From Actinomycetota bacterium (GTDB taxonomy: Bacteria > Actinomycetota > Acidimicrobiia > Acidimicrobiales > AC-14): 64,000 nucleotides of DNA. The notes beneath the pieces were generated by a model. That model was given only the letters and a program-made list of their open reading frames with translations. It had not been told where the DNA came from and ran no database searches. The DNA is taken from positions 1 through 64,000 of the forward strand of contig JBFMCT010000005.1 of NCBI GenBank assembly GCA_040754375.1, in the 5' to 3' direction. Positions 1 to 7,105 of the stretch are shown here, piece by piece. The translations under genes were made by a program, and so were the position numbers. How positions within the stretch are numbered: the first letter of the stretch is position 1; the number at the start of each line of letters is the position of its first letter.

Positions 1-875
1 TCGACGGCAAGCTGGTCACCACCAACCTGACCGACATCAACATGGGCTACGAGGAGTTCGTCGAGCACTCGTTCTACGAGGACTGGACCAAGACCGGGCC
101 CCAGAAGTTCAAGACCGACCCCCTGGGCAACCCCCTGTCGCCTTACCACCCGTGGAACAAGACCACCATCCCCAAGCCCACGGCCACCAACTTCCGTGAG
201 CGCTACACCTGGGACACGGCCCCCCGCTGGGACCGCAAGGTCATCGAGACGGGTGCCTACGGGGAGATCTGGGGCATCGCCTTGGCCCAGAAGATCCCCG
301 ACAACCCGTTCTTCGAGTCGACGGGCGACGGGGTGCGCATGCTCCTGCCCCGCCACGCCCTGCCCGAGACCGAGCTGTTCTGGGCCGTGCCCCGCACGCT
401 CAACTGCTGGGAGCGCAACCGGGGCCGGGCCTACGCCATCCCCCTGGTGGCCACCATCGCCATGAACTGCCTGCTCCAGGCGTTCGAGTACTGGCGGGCC
501 GGGGAGACCAAGGTGCACACGCCCTTCAAGATCCCCAAGGACCACCGCATCGGCGTGGGCTTCTGGGAGGCCGCTCGCGGTTTCCTGATCCACCACATCG
601 AGATGGACAAGGGCAAGCTGGTCAACTACCAGATCACCACCCCGTCCACCCTCAACGCGGCCCCGACCGACCCGTTCGGCCAGCTCGGCCCCTACGAGGA
701 GTGCGTGGTGGGCACGCCCCTGCTGGAGTCGGTCCCCGAGGACCAGATCAAGGGCATCGACGTTCTCCGGGCCGTGCGCAGCCTCAACCCGTGCATGCCC
801 TGCACCACCCACATGGACACCGGCAAGGGCGTCATCGTGCGGGAGGTCAACTCCTGCGGCTGCACGTTCGAGTAG
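1..875 (+). CDS. hhyL: [NiFe]-hydrogenase large subunit, C-terminal part (group 1h-like)
   Basis: The open frame runs in from the window edge (codons from position 3), so only the last 290 residues are present. The C-terminal nickel-ligand motif reads NPCMPCTTH (786-812); the two cysteines bind the Ni-Fe centre, and the usual Asp of DPCxxC is Asn here. After the His, 20 residues remain, ending in SCGCTFE. This is the peptide normally removed by an M52 maturation protease, and such a gene lies at 2676. The segment HHIEMDKGKLVNYQ matches the conserved large-subunit block before the C-terminus. The accessory genes that follow fit the high-affinity actinobacterial (group 1h) type that oxidises atmospheric H2; the subgroup is inferred from context. 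Confidence 0.93.
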   Translation, partial: DGKLVTTNLTDINMGYEEFVEHSFYEDWTKTGPQKFKTDPLGNPLSPYHPWNKTTIPKPTATNFRERYTWDTAPRWDRKVIETGAYGEIWGIALAQKIPDNPFFESTGDGVRMLLPRHALPETELFWAVPRTLNCWERNRGRAYAIPLVATIAMNCLLQAFEYWRAGETKVHTPFKIPKDHRIGVGFWEAARGFLIHHIEMDKGKLVNYQITTPSTLNAAPTDPFGQLGPYEECVVGTPLLESVPEDQIKGIDVLRAVRSLNPCMPCTTHMDTGKGVIVREVNSCGCTFE

Positions 876-916
876 GCGGCCGTCAGGCCGCCAACCAGCG
901 GCCATGTATCTTTCGT

Positions 917-942
917 GACGCCCCCGCTATGGCGGGGGCGTC
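917..942 (+). terminator. Strong hairpin between hhyL and accessory genes
   Basis: An 11-bp perfect GC-rich stem (GACGCCCCCGC pairing with its complement) closes a TATG loop. It sits 41 nt after the hydrogenase stop and just before the next start. No U-tract follows, so it may act as an attenuator or mRNA stabiliser that lowers accessory-gene expression relative to the structural genes, or as a terminator. Confidence 0.6.
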
Positions 943-957
943 GCCTACTTTGGACCG

Positions 958-1509
958 ATGACCGACACCGAGACCACAGCCGAGCCGACGGCCAAGCCCC
1001 GTAAGAAGCGGCGCGTCCTGGTGGCCGGGATCGGGCTGCCGTGGCTGCGCGACCTCGACTACGGCACGCAGTTCATCAGGCGGGTGGAGGGCGAGCAATG
1101 GCCCGAGGGCGTGTCGGTGGAAGACCTGTCGGTCTCGGGCCACCGGGTGCTCGACCGCCTGATGGAGTACCGCCCCCACAAGGTCGTCCTGGTGGGGGCC
1201 ATGCCCCGCGACGTGGACCCCGCAGGCACCATCCGCCGCTACAAGCTGGACTTGGAGCTGCCCGAGGACGAGGACATCACCGAGAGGTTGGCCGAGTCGA
1301 TCGGGGGGATCATCGACCTCGACCACATCCTGGCCATCTGCCGGTGGGGGAAGGGCTTCCCCCCCGATACCGTTGTCATAGAAGTGGAGCCGGGAGACCG
1401 ATCCTTCGGCCTCGGCTTCTCCGAAGAAGTCGAGGAGACCGTCGACAAGGTGTTGGCGATGATCCGTGAGGAGCTTGGTATGAACGCTGAAGGGGTGATG
1501 GCGCCGTGA
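958..1509 (+). CDS. M52 hydrogenase-maturation-protease-like protein, atypical
   Basis: A 183-residue protein. After a charged N-terminal tail (1-19), VLVAGIGLPWLRDLDYGTQF resembles the N-terminal strand-loop of HybD/HycI proteases (GxGNxxxxDEGxG), and the later PHKVVLVGAMPRDVDPAGTI resembles the viivDAvxxGxxPG block. The residues that usually contact nickel are not conserved: the loop Glu is Asp or Tyr, the central DGGT is replaced by EDLSVSG, and no equivalent of the third-ligand His is evident. It may have lost proteolysis and kept a role in recognising the large subunit. Its stop overlaps the next start by 4 nt, so it is translationally coupled to the NifU-like gene. Family assignment is by eye. 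Confidence 0.65.
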   Translation: MTDTETTAEPTAKPRKKRRVLVAGIGLPWLRDLDYGTQFIRRVEGEQWPEGVSVEDLSVSGHRVLDRLMEYRPHKVVLVGAMPRDVDPAGTIRRYKLDLELPEDEDITERLAESIGGIIDLDHILAICRWGKGFPPDTVVIEVEPGDRSFGLGFSEEVEETVDKVLAMIREELGMNAEGVMAP

Positions 1510-2126
1510 GCGACGTCGAGCAGCTCGGTTACCTCGAGATCATGCCCCGCGTCGGCGAACTGGCCGACGAGCTGTTGAGCCACCCCGACCACAAGGTCCG
1601 TGAGCAGGTGCAGGAGCTGCTCGACTGGGTCGACGTGTTCCACCGCGAGGGCCTGGGCCGGCTGGTGGAGATGATCCGGGCGTGGCGGGGCGAGGTGTTC
1701 CTGGAGAACGTGGGCGAGGACGAGATCGCCGGGCCCTTCTTGGGCATCTACGACCTCGGCGAGGTCGCCGACGGGCGTGACATCGCCGAGGCCGAAGAGG
1801 CCGTCGGGGCCGCCCTCGAGGAGCTGCGGGGCTTCGTGGAGTCCCACGGGGGCACCATCGCCCTCGAAGGGATCCGAGACGGGGTCGTCACCGTGCGCAT
1901 GCTGGGTTCGTGCGACGGGTGCCCCAGCTCCAACGCCACCCTGACGGGCGGTGTGGAGGAGGCCCTGCGCCGCCACTGGCCCAACTTCCGCCGCTTGGAG
2001 GTCATCGACCCCGAGGCCGAGGCCGGCGCGGAGGGCAACGGCCACGGTGGCCACTCCCACGGGGCCGGGGCGGGGGCCGAACAGCCCGTCCAGCTCCTGC
2101 AGATCAGGGGGCACGAGCTTCAGTGA
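1506..2126 (+). CDS. NifU C-terminal-domain Fe-S scaffold protein with His-rich tail
   Basis: A 206-residue protein starting at GTG 1506 inside the preceding stop. Residues about 95-165 form a NifU C-terminal domain: GGTIALEGIRDGVVTVRM, then GSCDGCPSS with the CxxC cluster-binding pair, then an amphipathic helix ending in LEVID. The first 95 residues are a helical domain I do not recognise. The last 25 residues are rich in Gly and His (GHGGHSHG) and could bind Ni or Zn. In group 1h hydrogenase operons such a protein is expected to help assemble the small-subunit Fe-S clusters; the nickel-binding idea is inference. The stop overlaps the next start. Confidence 0.85.
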   Translation: MSDVEQLGYLEIMPRVGELADELLSHPDHKVREQVQELLDWVDVFHREGLGRLVEMIRAWRGEVFLENVGEDEIAGPFLGIYDLGEVADGRDIAEAEEAVGAALEELRGFVESHGGTIALEGIRDGVVTVRMLGSCDGCPSSNATLTGGVEEALRRHWPNFRRLEVIDPEAEAGAEGNGHGGHSHGAGAGAEQPVQLLQIRGHELQ

Positions 2127-2644
2127 GCGAGGGGCTGCTCCAAGCTGACCAGATGGCCTACCGGGCCCGGGCGCTGGCCCAGTCCGAGCCGTTCACCGAG
2201 CTGGCCCGCCGCCTGCTCAACGAGGCCATGACCAAAGAGCGCGAGGCCCAGCCCGGCAACTTCGCGGTGTGGGCCAATGCGGCCTTCACCAAGGGCTATT
2301 GCGTCCGCAAGGTCGAGGAGGACGACGTCGAGCTGGCGTTCACGACCACGCCCGACGACGCCATGCCGCCCACCGAGAAGGTGGTGGCCGTCACCGACGA
2401 GCTCGTGGCCGCCCTGCGCAGCGAGGACAGCGACCTCGGCGACCACTTGATATCCGACGAGGGCCGGCTGTTCGACGTCCTCGACCAGGTCATCGGCTCG
2501 GAGGTCAACGTCCGCACCGACAACGCCGGCACCCTCAGCAGCCGGGCCCGGGTCGAGCTGGAGGACTACCTGACCTACTGGGTCGTGCGGGGCTACGCCC
2601 TGCGGGCGGCCGAGGCGGCCACCGGCGCCATTACCAAGGCGTGA
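2123..2644 (+). CDS. Conserved hydrogenase-operon protein, function unknown
   Basis: A 173-residue protein. GTG 2123 is chosen because it overlaps the preceding TGA (GTGA), as elsewhere in this operon; an open frame extends upstream, but only in the shadow of the NifU-like gene. The protein is acidic and mainly helical, with no signal peptide, TM segment or Cys cluster (a single Cys near residue 54). The repeated Leu/Ala helices and a VELEDYLTYWVVRGYALRAA segment suggest an all-helical fold. Its place between the scaffold and the protease implies a role in hydrogenase assembly or in a complex with it. I recognise no named family. Confidence 0.75.
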   Translation: MSEGLLQADQMAYRARALAQSEPFTELARRLLNEAMTKEREAQPGNFAVWANAAFTKGYCVRKVEEDDVELAFTTTPDDAMPPTEKVVAVTDELVAALRSEDSDLGDHLISDEGRLFDVLDQVIGSEVNVRTDNAGTLSSRARVELEDYLTYWVVRGYALRAAEAATGAITKA

Positions 2645-2675
2645 GCGGCTGGGCCGGTCCCGGCGGTGCCGGCCG

Positions 2676-3200
2676 ATGAGGATCCTGGTGGCGGGGGTGG
2701 GCAACGTGCTGCGGGCCGACGACGCCTTCGGGGTGGAGGTGGCCCGGCGTATGGCCACCATGAAGCTGCCCAAAGGTGTCAAGGTGGTCGAGACGGGGAT
2801 CGGGGGGATGGCTCTGGTGCAGGAGTTGCAGAGGGGCTACGACGCCATGGTGGTGGCCGACTGCGTCGACCTCGGCCGCCCGCCCGGCCAGGTCATGATG
2901 ATCCTGCCCGACGTGATCGACGTGAACCTGCTGTCGCTCGAGGAGCGCATGGACATGCTGGCCGACATGCACCTGGCCACCCCCGAACGGGTCTTCATGC
3001 TCAGCAAGGCACTGGGGGTGTTGCCCGACAAGCTCATGATGGTCGGTTGCCAACCCGAGGACCCCGAGACGCCCGGGCGGGCGATGTCCGAGCCCGTGAC
3101 CCGAGCCATCGACATCGCCATCCGCGAGATACTCCGCCACATCGACGAATTGCGCAGCGAGGAGGAGACGGCGTCGGCCAGCCCGCCGCCGGCACCGTAA
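2676..3200 (+). CDS. Hydrogenase maturation protease (M52, HyaD/HybD-like)
   Basis: A 174-residue protein. The N-terminus MRILVAGVGNVLRADDAFG is the M52 signature (GxGNxLxxDDxxG); the first nickel ligand, Glu in HybD, is Asp here. VVETGIGG occupies the position of the second ligand loop, and ADMHLATPE supplies a candidate His. VGCQPED matches the conserved near-C-terminal (G)xQPE block. The family clips the C-terminal peptide of the large subunit after nickel insertion, here presumably the 20 residues after the final His of the upstream large subunit. The C-terminal 15 residues are a low-complexity tail. It is followed directly by a TAATG overlap with the TPR gene. Confidence 0.88.
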   Translation: MRILVAGVGNVLRADDAFGVEVARRMATMKLPKGVKVVETGIGGMALVQELQRGYDAMVVADCVDLGRPPGQVMMILPDVIDVNLLSLEERMDMLADMHLATPERVFMLSKALGVLPDKLMMVGCQPEDPETPGRAMSEPVTRAIDIAIREILRHIDELRSEEETASASPPPAP

Positions 3201-4543
3201 TGTCAGCACAGGCCGCTATGTCAGACCGGGCAAACGCCATCCGTTCCCTGGAGGAGCAACTGGCGAGGACCCCCAAGGGGGCTCGCCCCCACGAGCACGC
3301 CGCCCTGTCCTACCGGCTGGGCCTGGCCTACGCCGAGTCGACGGGTACCCAGGCCGACGGCCTGCGCCGAGCCCTCACCTACTTCGACACTGCCGGGTCC
3401 ATCTTCGACCCCCGCTTCGACCCGGTCGAGCACGCCCGGGTGCTCAACGCCGCCGGCGCGGCCCACCGGGGCCTGGGCAACCGCAAGAAGGCGGCCGAGC
3501 TGTTCGACAAGGCGGCCACGCTGTTCGAGGGCAAGGCGGGGCGGGAGGCCGAACTGGCGGCCGCCCTCAACAACCTGGGCCTGGTCCGCAGCGAGCAAGG
3601 CGACTTCGACGGGGCGGTGGAGGCCTTCGAACGAGCGGTCGGGCTGTTCGACACGGGTACGGCCGAGGGGCGGCGGGGCAAGGTGGCCACCCTTCACAAC
3701 CGGGGCCAGGCCCACGCCGCCCAGGGCTCGGCCGAGGGGCTGGAAGCGGCCCTTTCGGACTACGCCGAGGCGTTGGGCGACGTCGACATCGACGAGGCCC
3801 CGTACCACTTCGCCCTCGTCCAGCACAGCCTGGGGGTGGCCCTCAGCGCCCTGGCCTCCCAGCTGGCCGACGAGCGCGAGCGCCTGCTCCAGGAGGCGGT
3901 GGCCGCTTTCAAGGAGTCGCTCACGGTCTTCACCAGGGGCACGATGCCCTACCAGTACTCGCTGGCCAAGCACAACCTCGGCCTGGCCTACGTGGGCCTG
4001 GGTGGGGTGGCCAACCTGCGGCGGGCTCTGGCGTCGTTCGAGGACACGGTCAGCATGCTCGACACCCGGGTGCACGGGGACGCCTGGCGCCAGGCCTACG
4101 CCAGCCTGGAGCGCACTGAGAACGACCTCAAGGTCGAGTTCCCGGCCATGACCCGAGTCGACCACTTCGTCAACCTCCTGGCCCAGGTCAAGGCGGACGA
4201 GCGCATCGCCCTGCTGCGTGAGCGGGTCTTCCACCTGATGGCGCTCTCCGAGCCCCAGCGCAGCCAGTTCCTCATAGAGCTCGATCTGGCCATGGCCCTG
4301 CTGGGCGGAAAGAAGGCCCGGGCCATCATGGAGGACGAGCTGAGCATCACGATCGAGTTGCCCAACGAACGGCTGGAGGTCGCCCTCACAGCTCGCCACA
4401 AGGCCCACCGGGAGATCGCCGACGACGAGCTCCGGATCGAGGCCGACACCGCTCTCGACCATGCCATCGGTGAGGCACTGGGCGGCCCTCAGCGGGTCCT
4501 GGTCCGCGACTACCTCGAAAGCATCGGATGGGAGCGCCCATGA
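3200..4543 (+). CDS. Tetratricopeptide-repeat protein of the hydrogenase operon
   Basis: A 447-residue protein. ATG 3200 overlaps the preceding TAA; a second Met six codons on is an alternative. Residues about 35-310 hold helical repeats of the TPR type with typical A-x-x-x-L-x-N-L-G-L and G-D-x-D-x-A-V-x-x-F-x-x-A spacing (for example near residues 130-155 and 255-280). The C-terminal third (about 320-447) is helical without obvious repeats. No signal peptide or TM segment, so probably a cytoplasmic scaffold. TPR proteins occur in group 1h hydrogenase operons. Its 3' end carries the first copy of the repeat at 4536. Confidence 0.85.
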   Translation: MSAQAAMSDRANAIRSLEEQLARTPKGARPHEHAALSYRLGLAYAESTGTQADGLRRALTYFDTAGSIFDPRFDPVEHARVLNAAGAAHRGLGNRKKAAELFDKAATLFEGKAGREAELAAALNNLGLVRSEQGDFDGAVEAFERAVGLFDTGTAEGRRGKVATLHNRGQAHAAQGSAEGLEAALSDYAEALGDVDIDEAPYHFALVQHSLGVALSALASQLADERERLLQEAVAAFKESLTVFTRGTMPYQYSLAKHNLGLAYVGLGGVANLRRALASFEDTVSMLDTRVHGDAWRQAYASLERTENDLKVEFPAMTRVDHFVNLLAQVKADERIALLRERVFHLMALSEPQRSQFLIELDLAMALLGGKKARAIMEDELSITIELPNERLEVALTARHKAHREIADDELRIEADTALDHAIGEALGGPQRVLVRDYLESIGWERP

Positions 4544-4664
4544 GCGAGCACCGGAGCGCAGCGCAGGCGTGCCCATGAGCGAGCACCGGAGCGCAGCGCA
4601 GGCGCGCAGCTCCCAGCCAGCAATCATGGGACCGCCCCTGAAAGGGGCGTGCCCATGAGCGAGT
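4536..4664 (+). repeat. Tandem 34-bp repeat carrying ATGAGCGAG, third partial copy at a real start
   Basis: Two perfect 34-bp copies (4536-4569 and 4571-4604) begin GCCCATGAGCGAG and continue with ACCGGAGCGCAGCGCAGG. A third copy of just the first 13 bases (4652-4664) forms the true start of the following gene. Each copy therefore offers ATGAGCGAG, and the first overlaps the TPR stop. The GCGCAGCGC core is palindromic. This resembles the MSE/MSER-type start-embedded intergenic repeats seen in many actinobacteria (family recalled, not searched). A 7-bp hairpin CGCCCCT-GAA-AGGGGCG (4633-4649) lies just before the last copy. Confidence 0.85.
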
Positions 4665-5188
4665 TCAGTGGGGACTTCGACTTCACGGGCGACCTCATGG
4701 GCACACCCCCCGTCCAGCCGTCGAACGGTGGCAACGGCCACGCCGCGGAGGCCGAACCGGTCGACTTCGAGGGGGCCCTGGCCGCGGCCGAGGACTTCAT
4801 CGAGGCCGTCGTGTGGGGTGAGCACCACAAGGTATGGGAGCTGATCGGGACCGACGGGCGCACCGAGGTCCTCGACGTGGCCACCAAGCGGGGGATGGAC
4901 GAGGGCCTGGCCGCTCGGCTGGCCGCGGACGACGCCAGCCCGGCCGAGACCAGCGAGTTCCTGACCGATCTCGTCAACGGCCTGCGGTCCGAACTGGCTG
5001 GCAACGACCTCGACAGCGTGACCTACGAGGTCGACGAGACCGCGGCCGAAGCGCCCCGGGCGGCGGTGCGCATGCTCGTTCCCCTCCACAAGCTGCTGGG
5101 GGGCACTCTGCCCATCGGGACCCTCTACCTCGTGCCCGACGCCGGCACCTGGAAGGTGGAGCGCCTGATCCCCCTCACCAGCAAGTAA
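4655..5188 (+). CDS. Unknown protein, possible NTF2-like fold
   Basis: A 177-residue protein starting at ATG 4655; an in-frame GTG at 4649 would add two residues. The first 40 residues are Gly/Asp/Asn-rich and probably disordered. The rest begins FEGALAAAEDFIEAVVWGEHHKVWELI, a helix pair that recalls NTF2/SnoaL-like domains, and ends in strands (MLVPL, LYLVPDAGTWKVERL) consistent with that fold. This is fold-level guesswork. It lies in the hydrogenase operon, 17 nt before the biotin-ligase-like gene, behind a hairpin that would partly occlude its ribosome-binding region. Confidence 0.7.
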   Translation: MSEFSGDFDFTGDLMGTPPVQPSNGGNGHAAEAEPVDFEGALAAAEDFIEAVVWGEHHKVWELIGTDGRTEVLDVATKRGMDEGLAARLAADDASPAETSEFLTDLVNGLRSELAGNDLDSVTYEVDETAAEAPRAAVRMLVPLHKLLGGTLPIGTLYLVPDAGTWKVERLIPLTSK

Positions 5189-5205
5189 CGCGCGAGAGTG
5201 TCGGA

Positions 5206-6135
5206 GTGAACGACCCCGACGGCCAGTCCGGAACGACCGACGATCCCGCGGCCGAGGCCGCGCCGCAAAAGGGCGCCGGGGCCAGCGAGCCTGATCCCGG
5301 CGAGGCCGACGCGGGCGAGGCCGAGGCCGGGGCCAGCGAGCCTGAGAGCGACGAGGCGCCGGCGCCGGCCCGTCCCCGGGAGCCCATCCACGTCGGGCCC
5401 GACACCATCGAGCGCTTCGGGCGTCCCATGCGGGTCTTCCCGGTGGCCGTCTCGTGCGAGGTCATGGCCCAGGCGTGGGCCAACCAGGAGGCCGCGCCCC
5501 ACGGAGCGGCGGTGATCGTCGAGCACGAGATCAACCCCCGGGGCCTGCACGGCTCGCTCTGGCAGTCCCCGCCCTCGGACACGCTGGCGCTGGCCATCGT
5601 CCTGCGCCCGTCGGTCTCTCCCGAGGAGTCCGACGCCACGTGGATGGTGGCCGCCCTGGCGGGGACCGAGGGGGCCGAGGCGGCCACGGGTATGAAGCTG
5701 GCCACGTGGTGGCCCGACGGGATCATCGAGCAGGAGACAGGCGACCCGGTGGGCGCGGTGAAGTCCGAGGTCCAGCTGGGCCCCGGCCAGGTGAAGTCGG
5801 CGGTGATCACGATCCGCTTCGACCTGATGCGCCTGGAGGTCGACACCCCCGAGAAGCGCGACGCCCTCACCGAAGCGGTGGTCCACGCTGTCGACCGGGT
5901 GGCCGAGCAGCTGTCCGAAGGCCCGGCCCGGGTGGCCACGGCCTATGGGGAACGGTGCGCCATGCTCGACAAGCGGATGAAGGTCCGGCTGCGGCCCAAG
6001 GGCGAGACCCGGGGCGTGGCCAAGCGGGTCGACCGGGGCGGACGGCTGGAGATCGAGTCCCTGAGCGGCATGGTCGAGCGGATCGGGGTCAACCAGTTGA
6101 TGTCCCTCGATGTGGTCGAGGCCCGCCAGCGGTAG
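5206..6135 (+). CDS. Biotin/lipoate-ligase-fold protein with degenerate active site
   Basis: A 309-residue protein from GTG 5206. Residues 1-60 are low complexity (Glu, Ala, Gly, Pro). From about residue 80 the pattern follows biotin-protein ligase catalytic domains: SCEVMAQAWANQEAAPHG (TNDEA-like helix), AVIVEHEINPRGLHGSLWQS where ligases have the GRGRxGRxW ligand loop, then LALAIVLRP for the (L)xxSxxLRP strand, and LATWWPDGII for the lKWPNDI strand. The GRGR loop is changed and the lysine of KWPND is Thr, so classical biotin adenylation looks unlikely. It ends the hydrogenase operon. A non-catalytic or different acyl/cofactor role is inferred. Confidence 0.72.
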   Translation: MNDPDGQSGTTDDPAAEAAPQKGAGASEPDPGEADAGEAEAGASEPESDEAPAPARPREPIHVGPDTIERFGRPMRVFPVAVSCEVMAQAWANQEAAPHGAAVIVEHEINPRGLHGSLWQSPPSDTLALAIVLRPSVSPEESDATWMVAALAGTEGAEAATGMKLATWWPDGIIEQETGDPVGAVKSEVQLGPGQVKSAVITIRFDLMRLEVDTPEKRDALTEAVVHAVDRVAEQLSEGPARVATAYGERCAMLDKRMKVRLRPKGETRGVAKRVDRGGRLEIESLSGMVERIGVNQLMSLDVVEARQR

Positions 6136-6185
6136 GCTCCGCCTCCGACCCTGGCGGGGCCCACCGCGACAAGGAGAACTAAGAG

Positions 6186-6707
6186 GTGCGAACCCGGGCA
6201 ATGCCCGCCGCGGTTGTGCTCACCGCTATCGCCGTACTCACCGCCTGCAGCGACAACAAGAGCGACGACGGCCAAGTGGGACCGACCACCACCCGTTTCC
6301 CGCCGACGGTACCTGTCACCAACGTCGAGATCGCTCAGGGGGCCGGTGTCTGCGGCTTCCTGACGGCCGCCGAGGTTCAGGCCGCCACCAGCTTGGCCAG
6401 TCGGCCCGGCACGGGTACCCGGGCCTCCACCAGCGAGTCCTGCCGGTGGACCCTGACGGGCACCGGCCAGTTCGTGGCCCTGGTGCTGAGCCCCGCCGGA
6501 GGTACCGACCAGTTCGACCGCTCCCGCCAGCTTTTCGGCGCCCGCGAGGTGGAGGGCGTCGGCGACCGGGCCTTCGTGGTCAACGACGCGGCCTACACAC
6601 TAAAGGGCGACCGCCTGCTGATCGTGCAGGTCGTCACCACCCAGACTCTTCAGGTGCGCAACCAGGCAGCCGTCACCTTGGCCCGCAGCGCGGTCAACCG
6701 GCTGTAG
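6186..6707 (+). CDS. Lipoprotein, DUF3558-like
   Basis: A 173-residue protein from GTG 6186, with AAGGAGAAC about 10 nt upstream. The N-terminus has a short hydrophobic stretch ending in VLTAC, a lipobox, so it should be lipid-anchored outside the membrane. A Thr/Pro linker follows, then a domain starting VCGFLTAAEVQAAT with a second Cys at SCRWTL; this pairing of CxxLxxAEV and a later C-x-W is typical of DUF3558-type actinobacterial lipoproteins. It lies 50 nt after the hydrogenase operon on the same strand; functional linkage is unproven. Confidence 0.8.
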   Translation: MRTRAMPAAVVLTAIAVLTACSDNKSDDGQVGPTTTRFPPTVPVTNVEIAQGAGVCGFLTAAEVQAATSLASRPGTGTRASTSESCRWTLTGTGQFVALVLSPAGGTDQFDRSRQLFGAREVEGVGDRAFVVNDAAYTLKGDRLLIVQVVTTQTLQVRNQAAVTLARSAVNRL

Positions 6708-6724
6708 CGAGCCGTCAGGGGCCG

Positions 6725-6976
6725 TCAGGACGACCCGCCGCCCCCGGCATCGGGGCCGCGGAGCTGTCCGCCCTCCCCGAGAGGTCCTTCGTCCTCGCCG
6801 GGAAGGGCGTAGGGGCGGGGCTGCTGGCGGCCCTCACCGGTCAGGTCCTGGTCCTCGATCTCGTCCATCCGGCGCTCGAGCTCGTCGCCCATGGGCTTGA
6901 CGGGCTCGACGAAGTCGGGCCGGCGGGGCATGTCGTCCTCGTCGAGCACCGGGTTCTCGGCCACGGGGTCGGACAT
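6725..6976 (-). CDS. Small acidic protein, unknown
   Basis: An 83-residue protein on the minus strand with a good ribosome-binding site (AGAGGAG) before ATG 6976. It starts MSDPVAENPVLDEDDMPRRP and is rich in Asp, Glu, Pro and Gly, with no TM segment, so probably disordered. It is divergent from the CooC-type gene at 7106 and shares a 129-bp intergenic region with it. A much longer frame continues upstream but is a shadow of other genes. No function can be assigned. Confidence 0.6.
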   Translation of the reverse strand: MSDPVAENPVLDEDDMPRRPDFVEPVKPMGDELERRMDEIEDQDLTGEGRQQPRPYALPGEDEGPLGEGGQLRGPDAGGGGSS

Positions 6977-7105
6977 GGCGGCTCCTCTCATCACTCTCTG
7001 TGGTCTGTTGGGGTCTGCCCGCCTCCTACCGCCCGCAAACGCCGACGGACCGCCCCCTGTCCGACCCCGGCTGTGCGAAGATGACCGAGTCGAAAAGGAG
7101 AGGCC

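Noticed and set aside
3221-5089. A 622-residue frame on the minus strand
   Set aside because: Composition is His/Gly/Gln/Val-rich as in antisense reading of high-GC genes; it covers the real TPR gene.
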